This document shows, piece by piece, positions 51,917 through 59,833 of a stretch of DNA of 64,000 nucleotides (position 1 is its first letter; each line of letters begins with the position of its first letter). The position numbers and the translations under genes were made by a program. The stretch is from Paenibacillus spongiae (GTDB lineage: Bacteria > Bacillota > Bacilli > Paenibacillales > Paenibacillaceae). The notes under the pieces were generated by a model, which saw nothing but the letters and a program-made list of their open reading frames with translations, was not told the DNA's origin and did not search any database. Location of the stretch: positions 4,482,501-4,546,500 of the forward strand of contig NZ_CP091430.1 in the NCBI RefSeq assembly GCF_024734895.1, written 5' to 3'.

Positions 51917-53965
51917 CTAGTCCAACAAATCGCCTGAAAAAAGTTGATCGCTCTTCAATCGATCATGAAGTCTGGCCAAAGCCGGCTCCGTCCAGAAATT
52001 CTCGCGATGAGTCAGGTCTGCTGCGTCATCGCGGGCTTCCTCCAGCACCGCGAAATCGCTAGACATGTCGGCGAGCTTGAAATCCGGTACGCCGCTCTGT
52101 TTCGTACCGAAGAAGTCGCCCGGCCCCCGCAGTTCAAGATCCCTCCTCGAGACTTCGAAGCCGTCGTCTGTCTCCGTCATGACCTTCATCCGTTCGCGTC
52201 CAACTTCGGACTTCGGATCCGCAATGAGCACGCAGTACGATTGATGGCCGCCCCGGCCCACTCGGCCGCGCAGCTGATGCAGCTGCGAGAGTCCGAATCG
52301 TTCCGCATCCATCACGATCATTAGCGTGGCATTCGGAACGTCTACCCCGACCTCGACGACCGTCGTCGCGACCAGCACCTGGGCTTCATTATCGGCGAAG
52401 GAACGCATGACCTCATCCTTCTCGGCAGCAGATAGCCGTCCATGCAGCAGGCCGACCTTAAGATCGGGGAACGCCTGCATTAGCTGTACATGCATATCAA
52501 TTGCATTCTGCACGTCCAGCTTCTCCGATTCCTCTATTAAGGGACAGATGAAGTAGGCTTGTCTTCCAAGATCAACCTCGCGTCTAATAAATCCGAGCAC
52601 GCGCTCGAGCATGTTATGCTTGACCCAGTAGGTTTGGATCGCCTTCCTGCCTTGCGGGCGTTCACGTAGCGTAGAGACATCCATATCGCCGAATGCCGTA
52701 ATGGCAAGGGTGCGCGGAATCGGGGTCGCCGTCATCGTCAGGACGTCCGGATTGAGTCCCTTCCGACGTAATACGCTTCGCTGATTCACGCCGAAGCGAT
52801 GCTGCTCATCCGTAACAACGAGCCCTAGGCTGCGGAAGTTAACCCCTTCTTGAATAATCGCATGGGTGCCGACGATCACATCGATCAACCCCATCTGCAA
52901 GCCCGCCAGAACGTCCCGGCGCCTGCGCTCGGTCATGCTGCCGGTTAATAGCCCAACCTCCAAGCCGACGCCCTCAAATACCTTCTGAAGCGATCTCATG
53001 TGCTGATCGGCCAAAATTTCGGTCGGCACCATAAGCGCCCCTTGATGCCCGGCTTTATAAGCCGCGAATAAGGCAATCGCAGCCACGACGGTTTTCCCGG
53101 AACCGACATCTCCCTGCAGCAGCCGATTCATGCAGTAGGACTGGCGCATATCGATTAATATCTCGTTGACGACCTTCTTCTGCGAATCGGTCAGTTCGAA
53201 GGGGAGCGTCTTGACGAAGGAGCGGATCGATTCCGCATCTACCACATGCGCGATACCGTCCATCCTATTACGAGTTAGCGACCGGTAGGCCTGCAGCTTA
53301 AGCTGGAACAGAAACAGCTCCTCATAAACGAGACGCCGTCTCGCCGCTTGTCCTTCATCGGTATCGCCCGGATTATGTATGCAGCGAATGGCATCACGAC
53401 GCGGCATCAAAAGGTGCTTGTCCACCAGCTCCAGCGGCAGGATCTCCTCAATCATCGGTCCGTACTGCAGAAGCGCCTGATGGATCGTCTTTCTCATCCA
53501 TGTCTGCGTAATGCTGCCGCCGACGGAATAAACCGGTTGAACGGAGCCTGAACGAACCGCGCCCCGGTCGGGAAATTCGGATTCCGATACCGTCATCTGA
53601 AGACGCCGCTGCTCCCACTTGCCGGTCAGCACGATTTCCCTGCCCGCTGCAAGCTGCTCCTGCAAATAATGCCGGTTGAACCATACCGCCGTGACGAGCA
53701 GGTTATCGACCGCTACCTTGCACGATAGCCTCGATTTGCCCTTGCCATAACGCTGAAGTGTCGCAGCGCTCATAATTTTGCCCTGAATCGTCACTTTCTC
53801 GCCGTCTTTTGCTTCCGCGAGCCCGCGTATCCGGTAATCCTCGTATCGGAAGGGAAAATAGTCCAGCAAATCGGCGACGGAATGGACGCCAAAGGCGTGA
53901 AGCTCTTGTTCTTTCGGAGCGCTCACGCCTTTGATTTGCCGGACCGATATTTCATCCAGCTTCAT
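51917..53965 (-). CDS. recG: ATP-dependent DNA helicase RecG
   Basis: A 682-residue branch-migration helicase. N-terminal wedge/OB domain (about 50-150, DLLDYFPFRYEDY and KVTIQGKI), helicase motif I GDVGSGKTV, motif II DEQHRFG (DExH-like), motif III TMTATPIPRTLA, and motif VI QLRGRVGRG. The frame extends far upstream, but AAAGGAT nine bases before the ATG at 53965 fixes the start. It follows the DegV-family gene by 13 bases in one operon with fakA and asp23. In Bacillus subtilis, recG also sits downstream of yloV, with sdaAB-sdaAA between. Confidence 0.95.
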   Translation of the reverse strand: MKLDEISVRQIKGVSAPKEQELHAFGVHSVADLLDYFPFRYEDYRIRGLAEAKDGEKVTIQGKIMSAATLQRYGKGKSRLSCKVAVDNLLVTAVWFNRHYLQEQLAAGREIVLTGKWEQRRLQMTVSESEFPDRGAVRSGSVQPVYSVGGSITQTWMRKTIHQALLQYGPMIEEILPLELVDKHLLMPRRDAIRCIHNPGDTDEGQAARRRLVYEELFLFQLKLQAYRSLTRNRMDGIAHVVDAESIRSFVKTLPFELTDSQKKVVNEILIDMRQSYCMNRLLQGDVGSGKTVVAAIALFAAYKAGHQGALMVPTEILADQHMRSLQKVFEGVGLEVGLLTGSMTERRRRDVLAGLQMGLIDVIVGTHAIIQEGVNFRSLGLVVTDEQHRFGVNQRSVLRRKGLNPDVLTMTATPIPRTLAITAFGDMDVSTLRERPQGRKAIQTYWVKHNMLERVLGFIRREVDLGRQAYFICPLIEESEKLDVQNAIDMHVQLMQAFPDLKVGLLHGRLSAAEKDEVMRSFADNEAQVLVATTVVEVGVDVPNATLMIVMDAERFGLSQLHQLRGRVGRGGHQSYCVLIADPKSEVGRERMKVMTETDDGFEVSRRDLELRGPGDFFGTKQSGVPDFKLADMSSDFAVLEEARDDAADLTHRENFWTEPALARLHDRLKSDQLFSGDLLD

Positions 53966-53978
53966 GTTTACTATCCTT

Positions 53979-54830
53979 TCATCGGTTAATGAATATAGCC
54001 ACAGTCCCGGGTCCGACATAGGTTCCGATGACGGATCCAATCCTCGTATGCTTCGTAGAGCGTACTTGGAACCGTGCTTTAGCCTGTTCACCCAGCTCAA
54101 GAGCAGTCTCATTCGAAGTGGCCCACGCAAGCGTTATGTCGACAGGATCGCTGCCAAAGTCTTTGGCAAGCAAGTCCATGATTCGCTGCAAGGCTTTCTT
54201 CTGTCCCCGCACCTTATCGACTGCCGTTACTTCGCCATCGGCATCAACGGAAAGGATCGGCTTAATATTCAAGATCGAGCCGAACAGAGCCGCCGCCTTC
54301 CCGATCCGGCCACCCTTCTGCAAATATTCGAGGGTATCCACAAGAAAATATAACCTTTTCTCGCGCGTCATCGTTTCGATCTCTTCCAGGATTTGATCTC
54401 TTGGCATGCCTGCGGCAGCCAACTCGGCCGCCTTGACGACAAGCATACCGAAACCATATGAAGCCGACTTTGAATCGATTACGACGATATCGCCATCGCG
54501 CTCAAGGAGCGAATGCCCCAGCACCGCGGATTGATACGTCCCGCTGAGAGCCGAAGAAAGATGAATCGATATAATTGTCGCACCGGGGCTTTCGTTTAAA
54601 ATCCGGTCATAGGTTGCCATGAACTCGGCCGGCGACGGCTGCGATGTCGTGGGCAGTACGGCTGACGACGTCAGCTTGTCAAAGAATTGACCCGAGTTGA
54701 TCGTAACGCTGTCCAAGAAAGTTTCTTCGCCAAACAATACTTTCAACGGAACGATCTCAATGTTTAGTCTTTCACGCACGTCCTGCGGAATATCTGCCGT
54801 GCTGTCTGTCACGATACGAATCGCACTCAT
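53979..54830 (-). CDS. DegV-family fatty-acid-binding protein (FakB-like)
   Basis: A 283-residue DegV-fold protein. N-terminal RIVTDSTADIPQDV, TSQPSPAEF, SSALSGTYQSA and RIGKAAALFGSILNIKPIL are the fatty-acid-binding markers. FakB presents fatty acids to the kinase FakA, and FakA (DAK2) is the adjacent upstream gene, giving a likely cognate pair. AGGGGG lies about eight bases before the ATG. Confidence 0.92.
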   Translation of the reverse strand: MSAIRIVTDSTADIPQDVRERLNIEIVPLKVLFGEETFLDSVTINSGQFFDKLTSSAVLPTTSQPSPAEFMATYDRILNESPGATIISIHLSSALSGTYQSAVLGHSLLERDGDIVVIDSKSASYGFGMLVVKAAELAAAGMPRDQILEEIETMTREKRLYFLVDTLEYLQKGGRIGKAAALFGSILNIKPILSVDADGEVTAVDKVRGQKKALQRIMDLLAKDFGSDPVDITLAWATSNETALELGEQAKARFQVRSTKHTRIGSVIGTYVGPGTVAIFINR

Positions 54831-54841
54831 GAACTGTCCCC

Positions 54842-56641
54842 CTATTCAACTGCAAATAAATACGGGTAAAGTGGTTGCCCGCCTGCATGCACTTCCAGCT
54901 CTGCCTCCGGGAACGCCAATGAAATCCACTCGGATAATGCCGTCGTTTCCGCTTCATCCGCCTGCTCGCCCGTCAGAACCGTGACCAGTTCGCCGCCTTC
55001 CTCCATCATGCGCGTTAACAAATCCCGGCATGTCTGGAGAAGCTCCGGCGAAGAAGCGACAATGGATTTCTCCAATATGCCGATGAAATCACCTTCACGA
55101 ATATCGATCCCGTCGATGGACGTGTCCCGAACTGCATGCGTGACTTGTCCGGAGCTGACCTGCTTCGCAGCCTGCTCCATCGCATCGGCATTGACCTGAG
55201 CCGACTCCTCTTCACGGAACGAAAGCACGGCTGCGAGCCCTTGTGGCACGGTCCGGGTCGGTATTACGGTGATGCTTCTTTCGCATAGCTCGACTGCTTG
55301 TTGAGCCGCCAAAATAATATTGCCGTTATTCGGCAGCAAGTAGATGTGTTCCGCATGGAGCGATTCGATCGCTTTCACGAAATCCTCCGTGCTGGGGTTC
55401 ATGGTTTGTCCGCCGGATAAAACGATATCGACGTTGTTGTCGAGGAAAATATTCGATATCCCTTCGCCCATCGCAACGGCGATAATGCCGTACGGCGCCC
55501 ACTCGTGTGCCTGCTCAACCGGAACCGAATCGATAGGAGCGCCAGTGAGTACTTCAGGCACGCTCATCCCCAGTGCCTCGTCTTCGATGCTGCGCGTAAT
55601 CGCTTCACCCGTGTTAGGCTGATCGGCCGTTGTCGATTCATCGTGAAGCAGGTCGCGATGCTGTTCCCGCATATTCAGAATATGAATGTCCGTCAGCTCG
55701 CCGTAAGGAAGCGCGTAATTCATGACATCGCCCGGTTTGCGGGAGTGGACGTGAACTTTAATGATCTCGTCGTCGGCAATGACAAGGATCGAGTCGCCGT
55801 CTTTGGCAAGTGCCTTCTTGAACGCCGCTTCATCGAAGGGAAGCGCGGCTATGCCGGCAAGCTTGCGGTTTATGAAAAACTCCATATCGTATAAATATTC
55901 AATAGCTTCCGTAGATAAACGCGATTGGGCGCTGGCCGGCTGCTGCGGCGCAAAGCTCGTATACCCTGCCTTCAGACCCGGGCCTTGTCGGGTTCCTGTT
56001 TGCTGATCCGCTGCGTAGCCCGGTTCGCCGAGCGCTTGAACGAATCCCTCGTAAATATGTACTAGCCCCTGTCCACCGGAGTCTACGACGCCTACCTGCT
56101 TCAGAACAGGCAGCATATCCGGCGTCCGCTGCAAGGCCTCGTACGCCTTGCCATGCACCTCGCGCATCATCTCAACCACATCGGTCGTACGGCGCGCAAT
56201 GGACACGGCATGTTTAGCCGCTTCTTTAGCGACAGTAAGAATCGTGCCCTCAACAGGCTTTACAACTGCCTTGTAGGCCATATCGACACCATGCTGAAGA
56301 GCCGCTGCAAGCTGCTGCGTATTGATCTCTTCTTGACCTGCCAGGCTTCTGGAGAAGCCGCGGAATAGCTGGGACAGGATAACGCCCGAATTCCCTCGCG
56401 CGCCCATCAGCAGCCCCTTCGAAAACGCTTCCGAAACTTTTCCTATGGCCGGGGACGGTTTGTTGACAAGTTCCTGTACCCCAGAGGTCATGGTTAAATT
56501 CATATTCGTTCCGGTATCGCCGTCAGGCACCGGGAAAACATTCAGTGCATTGACGCGTTCAACATTACGTTGCAGACATTCCGCGCCCCTATGCACCATG
56601 CCGGTAAAGTCCGATCCGCTAATAAAACGCTTGCTCAACAT
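54842..56641 (-). CDS. fakA: Fatty acid kinase catalytic subunit (DAK2, YloV)
   Basis: A 599-residue kinase that phosphorylates FakB-bound fatty acids. DAK2 ATP-binding domain (about 1-200): NVFPVPDGDTGTNMNLTM (Mg ligands) and GARGNSGVILSQLFRG. A middle domain and a C-terminal DegV-like region follow (FGVPNNGNIILAA-like LLPNNGNIILAAQQA). GGAAGGGG precedes the ATG. First in a row with the DegV protein and recG, and 12 bases downstream of the Asp23 gene, an order conserved in Bacillales. Confidence 0.93.
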   Translation of the reverse strand: MLSKRFISGSDFTGMVHRGAECLQRNVERVNALNVFPVPDGDTGTNMNLTMTSGVQELVNKPSPAIGKVSEAFSKGLLMGARGNSGVILSQLFRGFSRSLAGQEEINTQQLAAALQHGVDMAYKAVVKPVEGTILTVAKEAAKHAVSIARRTTDVVEMMREVHGKAYEALQRTPDMLPVLKQVGVVDSGGQGLVHIYEGFVQALGEPGYAADQQTGTRQGPGLKAGYTSFAPQQPASAQSRLSTEAIEYLYDMEFFINRKLAGIAALPFDEAAFKKALAKDGDSILVIADDEIIKVHVHSRKPGDVMNYALPYGELTDIHILNMREQHRDLLHDESTTADQPNTGEAITRSIEDEALGMSVPEVLTGAPIDSVPVEQAHEWAPYGIIAVAMGEGISNIFLDNNVDIVLSGGQTMNPSTEDFVKAIESLHAEHIYLLPNNGNIILAAQQAVELCERSITVIPTRTVPQGLAAVLSFREEESAQVNADAMEQAAKQVSSGQVTHAVRDTSIDGIDIREGDFIGILEKSIVASSPELLQTCRDLLTRMMEEGGELVTVLTGEQADEAETTALSEWISLAFPEAELEVHAGGQPLYPYLFAVE

Positions 56642-56653
56642 TAATTCCCCTTC

Positions 56654-57013
56654 CTACCCAGATACACGTACGCCTTGGACAAAAATATGAATGTAATCGA
56701 CCTTTAGGCCGACTACCTCATTCAGCACATACTTCACTTTAGACTGAATATTGTGCGCCACCTCGGAAATTTTTGTGCCATAGCTAACGATGATGTATAA
56801 GTCGATGTGCAAGCGATCGTTCTCTCGGCGTACTTCCACACCCCGGGACGAGTTGTCCCGACCGAGCAGTTCCGTAATACCGTCCTTTAACTGCTTGCGT
56901 GAAGCCATACCGACAAGTCCATAACACTCAAGTGCCGATGAGCCGGCAAGCATAGCGATAACATGATCTGCAATGATTACTTTCCCTAGTTCTGTGTCAA
57001 GCTGCAGTGGCAT
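56654..57013 (-). CDS. Asp23/Gls24-family envelope stress protein (YloU)
   Basis: A 119-residue alpha/beta protein of the Asp23 family: LGKVIIADHVIAMLAGSSALE, GLVGMASRKQ, and IYIIVSYGTKISEVA ending in VQGVRV. Such proteins are membrane-associated through AmaP in staphylococci, but no AmaP is visible here. It is cotranscribed with FakA. AAAGGAG lies ten bases before the ATG. Divergent from rpmB. Confidence 0.92.
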   Translation of the reverse strand: MPLQLDTELGKVIIADHVIAMLAGSSALECYGLVGMASRKQLKDGITELLGRDNSSRGVEVRRENDRLHIDLYIIVSYGTKISEVAHNIQSKVKYVLNEVVGLKVDYIHIFVQGVRVSG

Positions 57014-57138
57014 GGTCGTTCACTCCTTTACCGTATATATTATGGACTAATCAACATTGTACTATAAAATTCGAAGATATAGAAGTCAATCCGACGTATC
57101 TCGCCTGAATTCTTCCGTTTTCGATGCTTCTCTCTGTC

Positions 57139-57167
57139 TTGATCGCTCGTGATACTTATGTTATTAT
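57139..57167 (+). promoter_or_regulatory. Promoter of rpmB
   Basis: TTGATC (57139-57144), a 17-base spacer and TATTAT (57162-57167), 48 bases before the ATG. Confidence 0.6.
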
Positions 57168-57214
57168 ATTCAAGTGTGTTTATTTGCACGGATTCTTCAA
57201 GGGAGGTGTATTCC

Positions 57215-57403
57215 ATGTCTCGCAAATGTTTTGTTACGGGCAAAGGTCCCGGCACAGGTAATCACGTTTCGCACGCGAACAACAAAAACCGCCGTTCTTG
57301 GGGCGTTAACGTTCAAAAAGTACGGATTCTCGTTGACGGTAAGCCAAAACGCGTTTATGTCAGCACTCGCGCTCTGAAATCGGGCAAATTGACTCGCGTA
57401 TAA
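57215..57403 (+). CDS. rpmB: 50S ribosomal protein L28
   Basis: A 62-residue basic ribosomal protein of the large subunit, starting [20 protein letters not shown], with the C-terminal [26 protein letters not shown] precedes the ATG. It is the only plus-strand gene in a block of minus-strand genes between asp23 and spoVM, as in Bacillus subtilis. A strong terminator follows. It keeps one of the possible zinc cysteines (Cys5) but no CxxC pair, so this is the zinc-free form. Confidence 0.97.
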   Translation: MSRKCFVTGKGPGTGNHVSHANNKNRRSWGVNVQKVRILVDGKPKRVYVSTRALKSGKLTRV

Positions 57404-57430
57404 CAGGATTTGAATTAAAGATGAACAAAG

Positions 57431-57460
57431 AGCACCTGATTCCGATCAGGTGCCTTTTTC
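57431..57460 (+). terminator. Terminator after rpmB
   Basis: GCACCTGAT (57432-57440) and ATCAGGTGC (57445-57453) with loop TCCG, followed by CTTTTTCTT. Confidence 0.92.
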
Positions 57461-57559
57461 TTATTCCCCCACAGAAAACAGCCGCCTCGCTGCTGCGGCG
57501 GCTTCCTGCGGACCTATGTCCGTACGCTTCGACACGTTGTACGCTTCTGGGCGGCCGAA

Positions 57560-57640
57560 TCAGTTTTTCTGGAATGTATTCAAAATTGCTTTCACAAACC
57601 CGCCCAAAAACTTTGGCAGCTTGATTGTGTAAAATTTCAT
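57560..57640 (-). CDS. spoVM: Stage V sporulation protein M (26 residues)
   Basis: Tiny amphipathic peptide that marks the convex forespore membrane and anchors SpoIVA for coat and cortex formation. The translation begins MKFYTIKLPKFLGGFVKAIL and ends in LNTFQKN, which by memory matches Bacillus subtilis SpoVM completely. AGGAGG lies about ten bases before the ATG. Located next to convergent rpmB, the same place as in Bacillus subtilis. It is too short for ordinary gene finding. The longer 95-codon frame that contains it in another phase is not real. Confidence 0.95.
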   Translation of the reverse strand: MKFYTIKLPKFLGGFVKAILNTFQKN

Positions 57641-57895
57641 TCTCCATCCCCTCCTAAACGTGCTCGGCTTCGCACCGTCCATGTATCATACGTTGTCGCT
57701 TTGCACCTGAATCAAGGCATGCGAAACGGCTCCCGTCACCCATCTGGATAAGCTGCGCCAACAAACGAAGCCTCTGGATGAGCGATAGACGGAAACATGA
57801 AGAAACGGCTCGCGCCTTCTTGGCGGCGAAGTTGGTTTCTTCCCTTAGACCGTATAGAACATAAGTGCATGAGAAACTAAAGAATTCTATAAGGT

Positions 57896-57931
57896 AAAAA
57901 AAAGGCTACACGAACCTTCGTTCATGTAACC
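57896..57931 (-). terminator. Terminator of the rpe/membrane-protein transcript; rest of the 57641-57975 gap
   Basis: On the minus strand GGTTACATGAAC (57931-57920) and GTTCGTGTAGCC (57915-57904) pair almost perfectly with loop GAAG, followed by eight T. Between this and spoVM (57641-57895) I see only the ribosome site and an unassigned promoter of spoVM and no RNA gene. Confidence 0.85.
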
Positions 57932-57975
57932 ATAGTATGCAATGCTAGATTGTCCTATTCCAACCGACGCCGTAT

Positions 57976-58242
57976 CTAGGCTATAGGCGGATTTGTTCTC
58001 ACATACATCACCATGGTGATGATAATGGTAATGATCAGGAAGAACAGAATCGACACGACGAAGAAGATGATGCGCATGCCGATCCCGGGAAATCTCTTGA
58101 AGAAATAGATCCCGATGACCAGAGCCAACAAGGAGAAAATCAAATTCGCCGGGCTGTTGATGAATGGAAATATGGCCAGCATAAGCCCGGCGCCAAAACT
58201 ATAAAGTACGACAAGATAGCTGTTCTTTATTCGCTCTCCCAT
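57976..58242 (-). CDS. Small three-helix membrane protein, function unknown
   Basis: An 88-residue protein with hydrophobic segments at about 11-26, 34-48 and 54-80, in a basic/hydrophobic pattern. AGGGGGATCC directly precedes the ATG. It starts eight bases after the rpe stop, so it is in the same transcript. In Bacillus subtilis this position is held by thiN (thiamine pyrophosphokinase), and this protein is not a homologue. No family recognised. Confidence 0.75.
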   Translation of the reverse strand: MGERIKNSYLVVLYSFGAGLMLAIFPFINSPANLIFSLLALVIGIYFFKRFPGIGMRIIFFVVSILFFLIITIIITMVMYVRTNPPIA

Positions 58243-58250
58243 GGATCCCC

Positions 58251-58895
58251 CTAGCGAAGCGAAGCAATAGCTGCCGCGCGATCTTGTTCCAGAAATACCG
58301 CATTGCCGGCCACCAGCACATCCGCGCCGGCTTCGCGAACGAGTACGGAGGTCTGTGCATTAATGCCCCCATCCACTTGAATATGGATATGAGACATCCC
58401 GCGCTCTGCCAGCATCGTCCGAAGCTGACGGAGCTTAGGCAGCGATTGCGGAATAAACTGCTGGCCGCCGAAACCGGGATTGACCGTCATGATCAGAATG
58501 AGATCAAGATCGTCCAGAAGATTCTCGACAGCCGCGATAGGCGTCGCCGGATTAAACGCAACGCCTGCCGGCAGGCCGGCTTCCTTAATCATGTGGACAA
58601 CGCGATGAAGATGCGTGCAAGCTTCGGCATGTACGGTTATGCGGTCAGCGCCTGCTTTGATGAACGACGGTATGAGCTGCTCGGGCCGCTCAATCATGAG
58701 ATGCACATCGAAGGGCAGCTTCGTTACCGGTCGTATGGCTTGTACAACGGGCGCACCAAACGTCAGGTTGGGCACGAAATGGCCGTCCATCACATCAATG
58801 TGTATCCAATCGGCTCCCGCGCGTTCTACGTCTTTAATATCATCTGCAAGTGCGGCAAAGTTCGCTGACAGAATGGATGGTGCGATGATCGACAT
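58251..58895 (-). CDS. rpe: Ribulose-phosphate 3-epimerase
   Basis: A 214-residue TIM-barrel enzyme that interconverts ribulose-5-P and xylulose-5-P in the pentose phosphate pathway. The metal-binding motif [35 protein letters not shown] and QVDGGIN are all present. GGAGG precedes the ATG. It follows rsgA with two bases between, so it is in the prpC-prkC-rsgA operon. Confidence 0.95.
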   Translation of the reverse strand: MSIIAPSILSANFAALADDIKDVERAGADWIHIDVMDGHFVPNLTFGAPVVQAIRPVTKLPFDVHLMIERPEQLIPSFIKAGADRITVHAEACTHLHRVVHMIKEAGLPAGVAFNPATPIAAVENLLDDLDLILIMTVNPGFGGQQFIPQSLPKLRQLRTMLAERGMSHIHIQVDGGINAQTSVLVREAGADVLVAGNAVFLEQDRAAAIASLR

Positions 58896-58897
58896 AT

Positions 58898-59833
58898 TTA
58901 GTACCTCCGCTTTTTCTCTTTCAACTCCGCCATGAACAGCGCATAATGCTCATGGCGGCTTGCTGCTATATTGCCTTCCTCCAACGCTTGGAGTACGGCG
59001 CAGCCAGGCTCGTGGATGTGGGTGCAGCCGCGGAATTTGCAGGCGCCGGACAGCTCACTCATCTCGCGGAAGCAGCTTCCCAGCTCCTCGATGCCGAGCT
59101 CTACGAAGTCCAGCTGGCTGAAGCCGGGCGTATCCGCCACATAGCCTTGCCCGACAGGAATCAATTCCACATGCCTGGTCGTATGCTTCCCTCTTCCGAG
59201 CCGGCTGCTGATCTCATTCGTCTCAATCGACAAGCCCGGCACGAGCGCATTGAGCAGCGACGACTTGCCGACGCCAGATTGTCCGGCAAACACGGCCAGA
59301 TGATCCTGCAGGCGCTCATAAAGCGCGCTGGTGCCTTCGCCTTGACGCGAGCTCGTTAAGAAGACCTCATAACCGATCGGTTCATAGATTCTCCGAACCT
59401 CATCAATGATATGGCGGGCTTCATCGGCATCCGGTCCGCCTTCGGCCAAATCTTGTTTGCTTAAACATAGTATCGCCGGTATACCGGCATGCTCGATATG
59501 AAGGAGAAACTTGTCCAGCAGCTGCAAATTAAGCTCAGGCTCCGTTACGGAAAACACGAGCACCGCCAGATCGATATTCGCCACCGGCGGCCGGATGAGC
59601 TCGGAAGTACGGGGAAGGATGGCGTCCACCGTACCTTCCCCATTCTCCGTTACTCCATATTCTACCAGATCCCCGACCAACGGGGATTCCCCGCGCTTCT
59701 TGAAGATTCCTCGCGCACGGCACGTAACGGGAACGCTCTGCTTATCCGCTCCATCCGGAAGAACATAGTAATATCCGCTAAGCGCCTTAACAATCCGACC
59801 GACCATTGCTTTATTGCGGTTGCTGTCCGGCAT
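58898..59833 (-). CDS. rsgA: Small ribosomal subunit GTPase RsgA (CpgA)
   Basis: A 311-residue circularly permuted GTPase of late 30S assembly. Order: OB fold (GRGIFKKR-like [17 protein letters not shown]), then G4 CLSKQDL, P-loop [15 protein letters not shown]3 DTPGFSQ, and a zinc-binding C-terminus [14 protein letters not shown]. The start ATG at 59833 follows a GGGGG site and overlaps the kinase end by 23 bases. A closer ATG at 59806 resembles the Bacillus start more in length but has no ribosome site. In Bacillus it also receives phosphorylation from PrkC. Confidence 0.94.
   Translation of the reverse strand: MPDSNRNKAMVGRIVKALSGYYYVLPDGADKQSVPVTCRARGIFKKRGESPLVGDLVEYGVTENGEGTVDAILPRTSELIRPPVANIDLAVLVFSVTEPELNLQLLDKFLLHIEHAGIPAILCLSKQDLAEGGPDADEARHIIDEVRRIYEPIGYEVFLTSSRQGEGTSALYERLQDHLAVFAGQSGVGKSSLLNALVPGLSIETNEISSRLGRGKHTTRHVELIPVGQGYVADTPGFSQLDFVELGIEELGSCFREMSELSGACKFRGCTHIHEPGCAVLQALEEGNIAASRHEHYALFMAELKEKKRRY

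Noticed and set aside
57360-57647. A 95-codon minus-strand frame over rpmB and spoVM
   Set aside because: It overlaps the terminator and rpmB. The real product is SpoVM in another frame with its own ribosome site.
57641-57895. Small RNA gene (6S or tmRNA-like) between spoVM and the rpe terminator
   Set aside because: No conserved core could be recognised by eye; left unassigned.
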